A stretch of DNA of 64,000 nt from Citrobacter sp. FP75 (GTDB lineage: Bacteria > Pseudomonadota > Gammaproteobacteria > Enterobacterales > Enterobacteriaceae). Shown here in pieces: positions 11,287 through 20,663 of this stretch. Numbering within the stretch: position 1 is the stretch's first letter; every line of letters begins with the position of its first letter. Both the position numbers and the translations under genes were made by a program. Where the stretch lies: NCBI RefSeq assembly GCF_018342065.1, contig NZ_JAFDOE010000003.1, positions 620,001-684,000 on the forward strand, given 5' to 3'. The notes under the pieces were generated by a model. It was not told where the DNA came from, did no database searches, and worked only from the letters and a program-made list of their open reading frames with translations.

Positions 11287-12290
11287 TGATGTGTTCTCAC
11301 GTTAATCGCCGCAATGGCGGTTTCTGCAATGTCCATATCCTGCTCAACGCTTCCTCCGCTGATGCCAAGACCCCCAAGGAGTAAACCCTCTCGCCACAGT
11401 GCGTACCCGCCACCAAACGTGACGACTTTTCCCTGCATATGGCTTTCCAGGCCGTAAAGTGCGGCGCCCGGTTGTACCGCAGAACTCAGTTCGTGCGTGG
11501 CGGTTTTCATCGCCACGGCGGTCCAGGCTTTTTTTGGTGCAAGCTCGCTACTGACGAGCAAGGCGTCAGGCATGCGCCAGGTCACCGTTTGAGTTCCGTT
11601 CGCATCAACAATGCTGATGACGACCGGAACCTGAAGTTCTTCTGCTCTCGTCACCGCAGCGCGAGTGAGCTGATGGAGTTCCTGAAAAGACAATGACATA
11701 GCAGACTCCTGAATGGCTGATGTCTGGGTCGCTGCTACGTAACGCTCAGCCACCTTTTGGATAATAGTGCTTTGATGGGCGTCATAATCTTCAGCGCGCG
11801 CCAGTGCATACAAGCAGTCGGACAGGCGGTTGATATAACGCATCAATACATGTCGGATGGAGACATCTGCTGAGAGTTCGACAAGCCGCCTTTCGGCGCG
11901 GCGAGTAAGCGTACGGGCGAAGTGCAGACGGCTGGCGGCTTCACAGCGCCCGGGTAAAATAAAGCTGCGTAGGGGAGGAATTCGCCCCATAGCGTTATCG
12001 ATGGCGACCTCAAGTGCCGAAATTTCTTCCGAGCTGATGTAGCGCTGATCGGGCGTTGGCTGCTCGCTTTCACTGGCAAGTTCTGCACTGAACCAAAACA
12101 GCTGCAACTGGATCTCTTCAAGTAACAGGCGATGCTGCGGGTTTTTTACCGCACAGACGCACAGGCTCAGCGCTGCGTTGAGTTCATCCAGCGTGCCGTA
12201 AGCCTCAACGCGTGGGTGTGTTTTACTGACGCGCTGCCCGGTAAAGAGTGCTGTCGTACCGGCATCGCCCGTTCGGGTATAAATCGCCAT
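11283..12290 (-). CDS. pduO: ATP:cob(I)alamin adenosyltransferase PduO
   Basis: Two-domain protein of 335 residues. Residues 1 to about 185 are the PduO-type adenosyltransferase, starting MAIYTRTGDAGTTALFTG with the ATP-binding TRTGDxGTT motif; the helical bundle contains RCEAASRLHFARTLTRRAER. Residues from about 195 form a GlcG/HbpS-like (DUF336) domain that binds haem in known PduO proteins. The enzyme regenerates coenzyme B12 for the diol dehydratase. It overlaps pduP by four bases and is nine bases downstream of pduN. Confidence 0.96.
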   Translation of the reverse strand: MAIYTRTGDAGTTALFTGQRVSKTHPRVEAYGTLDELNAALSLCVCAVKNPQHRLLLEEIQLQLFWFSAELASESEQPTPDQRYISSEEISALEVAIDNAMGRIPPLRSFILPGRCEAASRLHFARTLTRRAERRLVELSADVSIRHVLMRYINRLSDCLYALARAEDYDAHQSTIIQKVAERYVAATQTSAIQESAMSLSFQELHQLTRAAVTRAEELQVPVVISIVDANGTQTVTWRMPDALLVSSELAPKKAWTAVAMKTATHELSSAVQPGAALYGLESHMQGKVVTFGGGYALWREGLLLGGLGISGGSVEQDMDIAETAIAAINVRTHQ

Positions 12291-12298
12291 AGTTCCTC

Positions 12299-12574
12299 CT
12301 AGCGAGAAAGCGTGTCGACAATGCCGACAATGGCCAGATCGATAGCCTCATTTGGGCCGGTAAAAACGTGCCTGGCGCTGGAGCCGCTGCTGAGTAAAAC
12401 CAGCTCACCGGTACCGGCACCCACTGAATCAACTGCGACCTCGTCACCCGTTGTTGGCGGTTCTGGAAGTTCACCGTCAGCGCTTATTCGACGAACCAGC
12501 AGCAGTTTTTTTCCAACCAGTGACGGTGATTTTTGCGTGGATACCACGACGCCTGTAACGCGAGCCAGATGCAT
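12299..12574 (-). CDS. pduN: Shell vertex protein PduN
   Basis: A 91-residue EutN/CcmL-type pentameric protein that closes the vertices of the microcompartment shell. It starts [29 protein letters not shown] and contains the family's [22 protein letters not shown] pore-loop region. Mutants lacking PduN in Salmonella make malformed shells. It lies four bases after pduM. Confidence 0.95.
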   Translation of the reverse strand: MHLARVTGVVVSTQKSPSLVGKKLLLVRRISADGELPEPPTTGDEVAVDSVGAGTGELVLLSSGSSARHVFTGPNEAIDLAIVGIVDTLSR

Positions 12575-12577
12575 GGT

Positions 12578-13069
12578 TCACTCCTGCTTAATTAATTGGA
12601 CATTTCGCATACTGACGGCTTCTTTTGCTAACGCAGTCACGACACACCGACGGCGTAGCACCAGAAATCCACCCTGTAATTGGGCCACATCGGCATAACT
12701 TAAAAGCGTTGCGGGATGCAGCACGATGATTTGCCCCTGTTCATCGCTGAATTCCAGCGGCAACCGTGCGAGTTTACGTACGGGGATCGCCGGCAATAAT
12801 CGATGCTGCAGCGATATCTTTACGCGCACGCCGCAGGCCAGGGCTTCGTGGATCCTGGCCGCTGACACATCGGATGGTTCGTGTTGCGCAATGTGCTCCA
12901 GCAACGGCAGATCAACGTGTTCGATGCATAGAGCGGAGTACTGACAAATTAATGTCCGGGGATCGGATTCCCGTAACTGCGCGACGCTCAGGGAGAGCAT
13001 ACTTTCCGCGCGTTTTCTTAATCGGGAGACGACCTCCCCGATGATGCGTTGCAGCAGTTCGTTGTTCAT
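12578..13069 (-). CDS. pduM: Microcompartment assembly protein PduM
   Basis: A 163-residue protein needed for proper microcompartment assembly in Salmonella; its biochemical activity is not known. The first 15 residues (MNNELLQRIIGEVVS) resemble an encapsulation helix like those of PduP, PduD and PduL, which suggests it is internal to the shell. The rest is an alpha/beta domain with no motif I recognise. Its start overlaps the pduL stop by four bases. Confidence 0.93.
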   Translation of the reverse strand: MNNELLQRIIGEVVSRLRKRAESMLSLSVAQLRESDPRTLICQYSALCIEHVDLPLLEHIAQHEPSDVSAARIHEALACGVRVKISLQHRLLPAIPVRKLARLPLEFSDEQGQIIVLHPATLLSYADVAQLQGGFLVLRRRCVVTALAKEAVSMRNVQLIKQE

Positions 13070-13698
13070 TGTGAGCTCACCAGCGTGGCGAATGCCTGCG
13101 GGCTATCGGCCCCCGCAGCATTGGCTTCATCAGTATCAATATGCATTTCAAGACGCATATTCGGTGAGACGCGCACGGCGACATTATCGAAAATCAACCG
13201 GCGTTCATCGCCATTGATAGCAACGGAAACTTTATCGCCATGCGACACGCGCAGGATCAGCGCATCAAGCGGTGACATATGAATATGTCGCTGGGCGACA
13301 ATCACTCCAGATGTGATATCCAGTTCAGCAAAAGGACTCACCAGACGAATGCCTGGGGTCCCCTGAATATTGCCTGACATGCGTAGCGGTGCGCTAATAC
13401 CCAACGTACGGGCGTCTGTACGGGAGATTTCTACCTGACTGGTGCTACGCAGTGGGCCAAGTAAACGCACATTTTTTAACTGACCTTTCGGTCCCACAAG
13501 CGTGACGGTCTGGTCTGCTGCATATTGTCCTGGCTGCAGCAGGCCTTTTTTCTCGCTGATGGGCTGATTGGGAAATAAACGGGTGTAATCTTCAGCGCAA
13601 AGATGGATATGGCGATTAGAGATCCCCAGCGGAATAGGGCGCTCACGCAGTTCATCCAGTACTTTACTGACCGTCGTCTCCAGTTGCTGTTTATCCAT
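13066..13698 (-). CDS. pduL: Phosphate propanoyltransferase PduL
   Basis: Zinc enzyme that converts propionyl-CoA and phosphate to propionyl phosphate and CoA, recycling CoA inside the compartment; PduW then makes ATP. The 210-residue protein has an N-terminal targeting helix (MDKQQLETTVSKVLDELRE) and the metal-binding motifs SNRHIHL, QRHIHMSP and EMHIDTDEANA. It is unrelated in fold to the classical phosphotransacetylase Pta. It starts one base inside the pduK stop region and is translationally coupled. Confidence 0.96.
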   Translation of the reverse strand: MDKQQLETTVSKVLDELRERPIPLGISNRHIHLCAEDYTRLFPNQPISEKKGLLQPGQYAADQTVTLVGPKGQLKNVRLLGPLRSTSQVEISRTDARTLGISAPLRMSGNIQGTPGIRLVSPFAELDITSGVIVAQRHIHMSPLDALILRVSHGDKVSVAINGDERRLIFDNVAVRVSPNMRLEMHIDTDEANAAGADSPQAFATLVSSQ

Positions 13699-14162
13699 TA
13701 CGCTTCACCTCGTTTGCCAGAATGCAGGCAGAGTGAGCGAGGCTCTCCCTTCTGGCGCGTACAGGCAGGATCGAGACATAAATTGCAGCTAATCAAGCCT
13801 GCATCTTGTGGTGTTTCGGGTAACTCACTTTCCACAATCATCTCTTCTTTCACCTCGACAGGTGTCGGTTCAGGGATGGGTTCAGGCGCAGAAACAGCGC
13901 TGTGTGAAAGGATGCCTTCCCCGGGCCTGGAAATGACCTTGTGCGCGACCAGACCATCCCGCTGATCTGCAAAGCTGGCACCAGTGGAAATGGCCGCCTG
14001 AACGGAGGCCACATCACCGATTATTTTGATCACTGTCCAGCCTGAGCCGTTGGTTTTTTCGAGGCCCACCAGCGTGATGGAGGCAGCTTTCGCCATGACA
14101 TCCGCGCAACTGATGGCTAATGCCAGACCACTAACTTCGAGTAATCCCAGTGATTGCTTCAC
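13698..14162 (-). CDS. pduK: Shell protein PduK with cysteine-rich tail
   Basis: A 154-residue minor shell protein. Residues 1 to about 90 are a BMC domain (MKQSLGLLEVSGLALAISCADVM). A proline/glutamate-rich linker follows, then a C-terminal tail with four cysteines in SCNLCLDPACTRQKGEPRSLCLHSG that looks like an iron-sulfur or metal site. PduK in Salmonella is needed for correct spatial distribution of the compartments. The linker is slightly shorter than I recall for Salmonella. Confidence 0.95.
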   Translation of the reverse strand: MKQSLGLLEVSGLALAISCADVMAKAASITLVGLEKTNGSGWTVIKIIGDVASVQAAISTGASFADQRDGLVAHKVISRPGEGILSHSAVSAPEPIPEPTPVEVKEEMIVESELPETPQDAGLISCNLCLDPACTRQKGEPRSLCLHSGKRGEA

Positions 14163-14185
14163 GCTGTGCTCCTTGTTGCGACGGT

Positions 14186-14461
14186 TTAGGCGGATTTAGG
14201 TAGAATTGCTTCGACGTCGCTGTGTGGACGCGGGATAACGTGGCAGGATTTCACCTCACCAACGGCGCTGGCGGCAGCGCTCCCCGCATCTACAGCGGCT
14301 TTAACCGCACCGACGTCACCACGAACCATGACGGTGATAAGGCCTGAACCAATTTTTTCGTAGCCAACCAACTGCACGTTAGCGGATTTCACCATGGCAT
14401 CAGCGGCTTCAATAGCGCCGACAAGCCCTTTTGTTTCAACCAGTCCCAGTGCGTTATTCAT
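14186..14461 (-). CDS. pduJ: Major shell protein PduJ
   Basis: A 91-residue BMC-domain hexamer, one of the most abundant facets of the shell. It is very similar to PduA encoded at the other end of the operon, sharing [20 protein letters not shown] and [11 protein letters not shown]. The ATG at 14461 gives the homologous N terminus [13 protein letters not shown] and is preceded by AGGAG; the frame extends 26 codons upstream, but that part overlaps the end of pduH. Confidence 0.96.
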   Translation of the reverse strand: MNNALGLVETKGLVGAIEAADAMVKSANVQLVGYEKIGSGLITVMVRGDVGAVKAAVDAGSAAASAVGEVKSCHVIPRPHSDVEAILPKSA

Positions 14462-14480
14462 ACTGCTTTTCTCCTGTGGA

Positions 14481-14831
14481 TTATGAGTGGCATTCCCTGA
14501 AAGGGATGCCTTTAACCAGCCGCGCAGCGTTATTACCAATGCTCCGTCGAGCGTGACTATCTTGTTGATACATCAGCGTAAAAAGCGGTGCTGAGGTCGG
14601 TAAGTTTTTATAGTGCACAACCAGCGTTTCCCGGTTGCATCCGATGCCGACGAGCAGCGGTGACTGACATGCCGCCAGCCATGCACTATGGATAATGTCA
14701 GTGGAGTGACATTCCCTGATCACAAAAGGGATCCCTTCTTCTTCAATACCCAGCAGGACGTCATTCCAGAGTGAAGTGCAGTCTCCCTGGGCGAAGATCA
14801 CGATAGCCGGTGCGCTGAGGTTACTTTCCAT
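14481..14831 (-). CDS. pduH: Diol dehydratase reactivase small subunit PduH
   Basis: A 116-residue small subunit of the chaperone-like reactivating factor. With PduG it releases damaged cobalamin from the dehydratase in an ATP-dependent cycle. The fold resembles the beta subunit of the dehydratase (PduD), visible in [25 protein letters not shown], which parallels [21 protein letters not shown] in PduD. It overlaps pduG by 11 bases. Confidence 0.95.
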   Translation of the reverse strand: MESNLSAPAIVIFAQGDCTSLWNDVLLGIEEEGIPFVIRECHSTDIIHSAWLAACQSPLLVGIGCNRETLVVHYKNLPTSAPLFTLMYQQDSHARRSIGNNAARLVKGIPFRECHS

Positions 14832-16656
14832 GAGCGAACGCCTTGTACCAGGAGAGGATTAGCCCAGTTGCAACAGCGTTTCGCGGGCCTTCGGTGCCGC
14901 GAATATTGCCGCGGCCCGCAACCAGCCGGTAGTGCGCCAGCGCATCCGTCACCAGTTGAGGAACCTCGAAATCCAGGGAAGAGCCGCCAACCAAAACCAC
15001 AAACGGAATGTCGCGAATATTGCCGGTTGGGCTAACCTGGCGGAGTGCCCGCAGCGCGTTAGTGACAAAAACACGTTCTTTGGCGCTGCGGCGAATGGCG
15101 CGAACTTTTTCCAGCGTCAGGTCCCCAGGTAATGGCACCAGTTCATCGGGCTTCACCACACAGACTCGGGCAAACACCGTTGGCGGCAGAGGGGAGGGGA
15201 AGAACTGAACGCTGCCGTCTTCGTGGCGAAGGTGAAACAAACTTTCAACTTTCGCCAGCGGGTATTTTTTGATTTCCTCGGCGAGATAGCGGTCATCCAG
15301 TCCCAGTTCACGGGCAATGATCATCGTGACCATATCGCCAGCTCCCGCCAGGTGCGTGGCAATAATTTCGCCTTTCGGGTTTATGATGGAGGCATCAGTC
15401 GAACCCGCGCCGAGATCCAGAATGGCCAGCGGACGCGTTGTGCCCGGCGTGGTTAGCGCGCCCAGAATTGCGGCTTCAGCTTCAGCGCCGCCTACTTGCA
15501 CATCAATATTGAGTTTTTGCGTGATTTCCTGGGCAATCATCGCCATTTGCAGGCGGTCTGATTTCACCATTGAAGCAATACCTACCGCTTGTTCCAGCGA
15601 AAACTCTCCAGCTAGCCCCCCCGTCACGCTGACGGGAACGGAGGTATCAACCGCCAGTAAATCCTGAATGAAGATTTCATGGCTGGGCTTGTTGGTTAAT
15701 TCCGCCATGGTCTGGCGTACGTGCTCCAGCATGCCGCCAATATTGGTTCCCGCTTCGCCAGTGACATTATCAAGATGTGGGCATTCGCCTACCGCTTTCA
15801 TAATGGCTTCTGCGCCCGCTGCAACGTCGACGCGAATGGTACGTCCTTGCGACTGAAGTTCGAGGTTTCCGGCAGGAATGGCGCGCGCCTTCACATCACC
15901 CGACGGTGTTTTCACCACCACCGCAGATCGGTTGCCAATCAGGGCGCGTGCCATGGGGACAATATTTTTAGTCTCTTCCGCATTCAGGTTAAAAACGGTC
16001 GCAATCCCGTAAGGGTTAGAGAGCGTTTCAATCACTTTTCCGGGGACCGCGACCTCAATGGCCGCCAGCATTCCTAACGGGATACGGTCGATATAGAGCA
16101 CTTCGTCCACGATGGGCAGCGGCGTAGTAAGACGGTTGCTAACCAGCACGCCATCGTCCTGCTGCAAAATAACGCCTGTAAGCTGATATCCGGCGCGAAC
16201 GGAAGCATTAATCATGGTGGCGACATCGGCAAAATCGAATGCTGATGACACCACCAGGATGTAAGGAATATCCGCCGGACGGGTTAACAACTCTTCCGGC
16301 GTGATCGTGACGCCAACACCTAACCCGACCCCACCCGGCGTTTTAGGGTTGTGACCGATCATGGTCGATTCGGTGATGATGGTTTCGGTGATCGTCTCCA
16401 TCGCCACATCACCAATGACTGGCGTGGCTTCGTTAATTCGGATGAGTGAAATATCGCTGACATTGATGCCTGCATTTTTTGCAGCAAGCGTAAGCGCCTC
16501 CTGAATACCAAACACATTACGTAATGTGCCCTTAATTCCAGTCGTTTCTGCCAGTGCGCTGGTTGTAATGCTCAGCGTGCCAGCGTCATCCAGGGTCGCA
16601 AGGGCGACTTCTGTTGATGAGTTGCCTATGTCAATGCCAGCTATATATCGCATCAT
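14821..16656 (-). CDS. pduG: Diol dehydratase reactivase large subunit PduG
   Basis: ATP-hydrolysing large subunit (611 residues) of the reactivase that exchanges inactivated B12 out of PduCDE. It has an actin/Hsp70-like ATPase fold: the phosphate-1 loop is IAGIDIGNSSTEVALA and the phosphate-2 region is LAILDLGAGSTDASI. Two ATG codons stand in tandem (16656 and 16653); AGGGAAAA precedes them and the second corresponds to the usual start MRYIAGIDIG, making 610 residues. Confidence 0.96.
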   Translation of the reverse strand: MMRYIAGIDIGNSSTEVALATLDDAGTLSITTSALAETTGIKGTLRNVFGIQEALTLAAKNAGINVSDISLIRINEATPVIGDVAMETITETIITESTMIGHNPKTPGGVGLGVGVTITPEELLTRPADIPYILVVSSAFDFADVATMINASVRAGYQLTGVILQQDDGVLVSNRLTTPLPIVDEVLYIDRIPLGMLAAIEVAVPGKVIETLSNPYGIATVFNLNAEETKNIVPMARALIGNRSAVVVKTPSGDVKARAIPAGNLELQSQGRTIRVDVAAGAEAIMKAVGECPHLDNVTGEAGTNIGGMLEHVRQTMAELTNKPSHEIFIQDLLAVDTSVPVSVTGGLAGEFSLEQAVGIASMVKSDRLQMAMIAQEITQKLNIDVQVGGAEAEAAILGALTTPGTTRPLAILDLGAGSTDASIINPKGEIIATHLAGAGDMVTMIIARELGLDDRYLAEEIKKYPLAKVESLFHLRHEDGSVQFFPSPLPPTVFARVCVVKPDELVPLPGDLTLEKVRAIRRSAKERVFVTNALRALRQVSPTGNIRDIPFVVLVGGSSLDFEVPQLVTDALAHYRLVAGRGNIRGTEGPRNAVATGLILSWYKAFAHGK

Positions 16657-16668
16657 TTTTCCCTAAAA

Positions 16669-17187
16669 TTAATCGTCACCTTTAAGCTTCTTACGCTCTA
16701 CGTACAACACTGCCGCTTCACGCACGAAAGCTGCGCAAATCTTTGCCTGATAACGTTTTTCGAGATCGTCGGCGATGGCCATCAGCTCGTCTTTGGTCGA
16801 GCGATACGGGCGCAGCGCGTTATAGATTTCAAGGATGCGATCGTCAGGTACTGCGGTCAGTTCTGCGGCACGTTCAAAGTTCATCGCCAGCCTGTCACGT
16901 CCGGCATCTTTGGCTATTTCAGCCTGGAGGCGCAGCGTTTCAGGGGTGATGCGCATGTCCTGTGCGGTCACTTTGTTGCTCAGCACATTTTCGAGCGTGA
17001 AGTCATCCAGCGTTTTGTTGGTGGCGGTTTTTACCCACTCAGGATGTTTATTTGCGAGCGGGTAATCCGTTACTTTCGCGGTGTGTACTGAGGAGCCAGT
17101 CGCAGCTGGAGTGACGGTCTCACCCTGCAGGCTGTTCATCCGGCTCAGCACATCCCGAACCATCGATTCAATTGCGTCGGTATTCAT
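16669..17187 (-). CDS. pduE: Propanediol dehydratase small subunit PduE
   Basis: A 172-residue gamma subunit of the coenzyme-B12-dependent diol dehydratase. The N-terminal about 35 residues (MNTDAIESMVRDVLSRMNSL and a low-complexity linker) precede the conserved DYPLANKHPEWVKTATNKTL core. Like the PduD extension, this N-terminal helix lowers solubility and may aid encapsulation. The start at 17187 was chosen by homology; an upstream ATG at 17205 would add six residues (MIKDNS), overlapping the pduD stop. Confidence 0.95.
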   Translation of the reverse strand: MNTDAIESMVRDVLSRMNSLQGETVTPAATGSSVHTAKVTDYPLANKHPEWVKTATNKTLDDFTLENVLSNKVTAQDMRITPETLRLQAEIAKDAGRDRLAMNFERAAELTAVPDDRILEIYNALRPYRSTKDELMAIADDLEKRYQAKICAAFVREAAVLYVERKKLKGDD

Positions 17188-17201
17188 GGAGTTATCCTTT
17201 A

Positions 17202-17876
17202 TCAAAGCGCCACGCGCAGTTCCTGCGGGTTTTTGCCCGTCACGACGTATTTGGTCTCTTTAATATGCAGAATGGCCGATTTCGCCTGGTACTTCGGACG
17301 CGCCATCTGATCATTCAACGTAGGGACCGGCTGCGGAGATTCACGCTTGGCATAACGCGCGGCGTTCTTACCGATCTGACGGTAGGTTTCCAGCGTCAGA
17401 AGGGGAGCCTGAGGAAACAGCTCCAGATTTGAAAGCGGCGGTAACCCCTGCTGGTGGATAACCGTGGTGCCTTTGGACTGGATGCCGATTGAAATACCGG
17501 AGCCACTCAGACGGTTGCCTTCTACGGCAACAAACGCCACGTCGGAGGATTTAAAGCAGCGGATGACGCGCGCTTTAATACCTTCTTCTTCAATACCGGC
17601 AATCACTTCGCGCAAGATATTCTTGTGCGGAATGCCGACAATATTGGCTGTCTGCGAGAGGCCAAACGCTGGCCCTACGGCAATAATGACTTCGTCCTGC
17701 TGCTGGCCCTGTTTGGCTTCGCCAATTTCGGTCAGAAAACTGTCGCTTTGTACCGCTGCCGCCTGTGGCATGCTTGCCGCTGTAGATGAGCGGAAAGAGA
17801 CAGGTTTGTCACTGGTCTGCATTTCAGACAGCACATCTTCAATTATCTGGCGCAGCAGCTTTTCATTGATTTCCAT
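17202..17876 (-). CDS. pduD: Propanediol dehydratase medium subunit PduD
   Basis: Beta subunit (224 residues) of the diol dehydratase; together with PduC it forms the site that holds the lower part of cobalamin. Residues 1-18 ([18 protein letters not shown]) are the amphipathic helix known to target the whole PduCDE complex into the microcompartment. A linker follows, and then the Rossmann-like domain with [34 protein letters not shown]. It starts 11 bases after pduC. Confidence 0.96.
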   Translation of the reverse strand: MEINEKLLRQIIEDVLSEMQTSDKPVSFRSSTAASMPQAAAVQSDSFLTEIGEAKQGQQQDEVIIAVGPAFGLSQTANIVGIPHKNILREVIAGIEEEGIKARVIRCFKSSDVAFVAVEGNRLSGSGISIGIQSKGTTVIHQQGLPPLSNLELFPQAPLLTLETYRQIGKNAARYAKRESPQPVPTLNDQMARPKYQAKSAILHIKETKYVVTGKNPQELRVAL

Positions 17877-17886
17877 TTTTCACCCC

Positions 17887-19551
17887 TTAGCCAAGCTCGT
17901 TGGGATCAAGTGCGCCAGGGATGTTTTTGATCTCTTCCCAGCGTTCGCCTTGCAGGCGATAACCTGTTGCCGGACCGGCATAGTCGTTGACGTCATTGAC
18001 TGCGGATAGCACTTGTCCACTGCCGACGATAATGGCGGAGGTATGCAGATAGTCTCCGGTTAACTTGGCTTTCTGGATATTGAGCATGTCCTGAGCAACA
18101 TCGGTAAAACCACCCTGGGCAAGGGCTTTCACCACTTCCAGCCCGTTGCGGTTTTTGCTGATGATCTCTTGCGCAAACTTAATGTCTTCAACGATGTTAC
18201 GCTCCGGCATATCTTTCGAACCGTGGGCGTAAGTTGCGGCTTCCACTTCTTCATCGGTGATTGGCGGCAATCCCATTCCGGCAAATACGGCCTGCAGTGC
18301 ACGCGCCGCTTTGTTACGAATGGCGATAACGTCTTCTTCACGAACCGGACGCAGACCACCGTCTACCTTCAGGTCACGCTGGAGAACGTTGTAGTCGTCA
18401 AAGTCCTCGGCATCCTCGTTAGAACCCGCAAACATGTTGTCGTAGTTCGGTACAGCGGAATAACCGGAAGAGATGAAGTCAGTACCAGGCAAGAACTGCA
18501 TCAGCAAACGCGCAGTACGACGCATGTCCGAGTGGGTAAAGGTTTGGTCGTTGCTGGAGGCGCATTCCAGATCCAGAGAAGAACAGATCAGGTTTTCAGC
18601 CAGCACCGCACGAATACCCGACGGAACAGCGGAAGGCACGCCGATACAGCTTACTGAACCGTTTTGCAGACCCTGTACGCCAGCGGCTTTGGTGATGTAA
18701 ATGCAGCGGGCTTCCAGATACAGCATGGATTTGCCTTCGGCATATCCCATCTGAACCTCTGAACCGGAGCCGGAGGTAAAGCGCATTTTAAGTCCGCGCG
18801 AGGCGTAAGAGGAGGCCAGGAAGCCTTTTGACCATGGGGTGTCGTCGCCATCGGTAAAGACCGGCTCAGTACCGTACACGGAAATGGTTTCTGCATAGCA
18901 GGTGTGGCCTAGCATGCCGAGTTTCAGTTCGGTGGCTTCTTCCAGTGAGCACTGGGTTAATACGCCAGGACGGCCAACTTGTGAACCGACCAGCAGAGCA
19001 ATGGCGTTAAACGGGGCGTAGCGCGCGACGGCAACGGTTGTTTCCTGCTCGTCAAATCCACGCCATGCGCCTTCTGCAGCATCGGCCGCAATCTGCACCG
19101 GGTTGTCTTTAACGTTGGTGACGTGCGCTTGTTGAGAAGGAGTACGACGAGCACGCATTTTTTGCATCGACATCATCATCTCGACGACGTTCATATGCGA
19201 AACCACTTCGACAATTTTCGCCGGCGTCATCGCGGTGGTCAGCGGAACAATGTCTTTGCGCTTCACGTTAGGATCGCAAAGCATATTGGCGAGTTTGACG
19301 GAATCCATTGCCATGACTTCTTCCGCACGCGCCAGATTAATACCGTAGCGGGCAATAAAATGGTCAATCAAATCAAATTCACTGGCGGCCTTACCATCCA
19401 GTTCGGTGACCATACCGTTAACGATTTTGATAGACGGTTTCGGGTCGTTCGGGCTTTCCATCGCAATGAAGCCTTCTTCGATCCACTCCTTAACGAAGCC
19501 GTCCTGATTCACAGGGCGTTTCGCCAGTGCTTCAAATCTTTTCGATCTCAT
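17887..19551 (-). CDS. pduC: Propanediol dehydratase large subunit PduC
   Basis: Catalytic alpha subunit (554 residues) of adenosylcobalamin-dependent diol dehydratase. It converts 1,2-propanediol to propionaldehyde by a radical mechanism in a TIM-barrel active site. The protein begins MRSKRFEALAKRPVNQDGFVKEWIEEGF and is colinear with the Salmonella enzyme throughout. It could also act on glycerol, giving 3-hydroxypropionaldehyde and suicide inactivation, which is why PduGH is needed. The length and lack of gaps indicate an intact enzyme. Confidence 0.97.
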   Translation of the reverse strand: MRSKRFEALAKRPVNQDGFVKEWIEEGFIAMESPNDPKPSIKIVNGMVTELDGKAASEFDLIDHFIARYGINLARAEEVMAMDSVKLANMLCDPNVKRKDIVPLTTAMTPAKIVEVVSHMNVVEMMMSMQKMRARRTPSQQAHVTNVKDNPVQIAADAAEGAWRGFDEQETTVAVARYAPFNAIALLVGSQVGRPGVLTQCSLEEATELKLGMLGHTCYAETISVYGTEPVFTDGDDTPWSKGFLASSYASRGLKMRFTSGSGSEVQMGYAEGKSMLYLEARCIYITKAAGVQGLQNGSVSCIGVPSAVPSGIRAVLAENLICSSLDLECASSNDQTFTHSDMRRTARLLMQFLPGTDFISSGYSAVPNYDNMFAGSNEDAEDFDDYNVLQRDLKVDGGLRPVREEDVIAIRNKAARALQAVFAGMGLPPITDEEVEAATYAHGSKDMPERNIVEDIKFAQEIISKNRNGLEVVKALAQGGFTDVAQDMLNIQKAKLTGDYLHTSAIIVGSGQVLSAVNDVNDYAGPATGYRLQGERWEEIKNIPGALDPNELG

Positions 19552-19569
19552 GAATCAGCCTCACGGGTA

Positions 19570-20382
19570 TCAGATATAGGACGGACGATCGTTTTTCGGC
19601 TCTGAGCCGAGAGTCCCGAGTACGGTTTTACCGATTTCGCGGGCGGAGATAACGGCCTGGCGTACGGCGCCGGAATCACCGGAAATGACCAGAATGGCTT
19701 CGTTACTGAAGCTGGTGCCATGGGCCGGGGAGCTATAGGCCACCACTTCTACGTTGGCCGATTTCAGTGCGGTATCGGCCATCAGGACACCAACGGATGC
19801 CGGTGCGCCGACGATCACGCCGCAGGCACGGCCAATGGGTGCGCCAAAAGCTTTTTCCAGCGCATAGCTGGCGCGTGCGGTGTATTGCATTTCGATGTGA
19901 CCGGCTTCATTGGCGTAGACATCGCCGAATGTGCGATCCAGCTCTTTCAGTGCGACTTCAATTCCGCGTTTCACGTCGGAAACATCGTTGCCGCCCAGGA
20001 TAATCAGCGATCCATGGCCCGCGCCGCCTTTGGTATCACGGGGAAGCTCAATACTGACCACTTCGGTATTGGTGGCTTTTACCGCTTCATCGGCGGCCAT
20101 GATATGTGGGCCAGCGCCGGTACGGGCGCCAAGGATGCCAATGGAGCGATAGCGTTTTTCAAGTTTCATCGCGTCCAGTAAGGCGCTGTCGACGTTTGCG
20201 ATCACCAGACCGACGGTGTCGCCAATCGCGGTGCCGACAAATTCCGTTAAACTGCAGCTCTTCTCTGCCATAGCCGTCTCTCGTGTTGGATGATTGTTTT
20301 CAGGGATAGCCTTGTGTTCCGGCGTTGCCACACGAGCAATCACCTGCGCCATGATCTGTTCAACCAGTTCATTGCTGCTCAT
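19570..20382 (-). CDS. pduB: Shell protein PduB with internal start for PduB'
   Basis: Tandem-BMC shell protein (270 residues) forming trimers; it is one of the most abundant facets. The first 37 residues ([21 protein letters not shown]) form the extension that in Salmonella links shell to lumen enzymes. An internal ATG at 20271, preceded by GAGAGA, starts MAEKSCSLTEFVGTA and should give the shorter PduB' of 233 residues, as known for Salmonella. The start overlaps the pduA stop in a TGATG arrangement. Confidence 0.96.
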   Translation of the reverse strand: MSSNELVEQIMAQVIARVATPEHKAIPENNHPTRETAMAEKSCSLTEFVGTAIGDTVGLVIANVDSALLDAMKLEKRYRSIGILGARTGAGPHIMAADEAVKATNTEVVSIELPRDTKGGAGHGSLIILGGNDVSDVKRGIEVALKELDRTFGDVYANEAGHIEMQYTARASYALEKAFGAPIGRACGVIVGAPASVGVLMADTALKSANVEVVAYSSPAHGTSFSNEAILVISGDSGAVRQAVISAREIGKTVLGTLGSEPKNDRPSYI

Positions 20383-20663
20383 CAGCTAATTCCCTTCGGT
20401 AAGATTTTTTCGACATCGGTATGAGGGCGTGGGATCACGTGTACGGCTTTCACTTCCCCCACGTTACGTGCGGCTGCGGCACCTGCATCTGTTGCTGCTT
20501 TTACCGCGCCAACATCACCGCGCACTATTACGGTGACCAGTCCTGAACCAATTTTTTCGTAGCCGACCAGCATCACATTGGCTGACTTCACCATTGCATC
20601 TGCGGCCTCTATGGCTGCAGTCAAGCCTTTGGTTTCTACCATTCCTAACGCTTCTTGTTGCAT
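20382..20663 (-). CDS. pduA: Major shell protein PduA
   Basis: A 93-residue BMC-domain hexamer, first gene of the pdu operon. Its central pore is the selective entry for 1,2-propanediol and retains propionaldehyde. The sequence [54 protein letters not shown] carries the edge lysine and the pore segment KIGSGL. It is a close paralogue of PduJ (14186-14461). The ATG is preceded by CGAGGT, a good ribosome site. Confidence 0.96.
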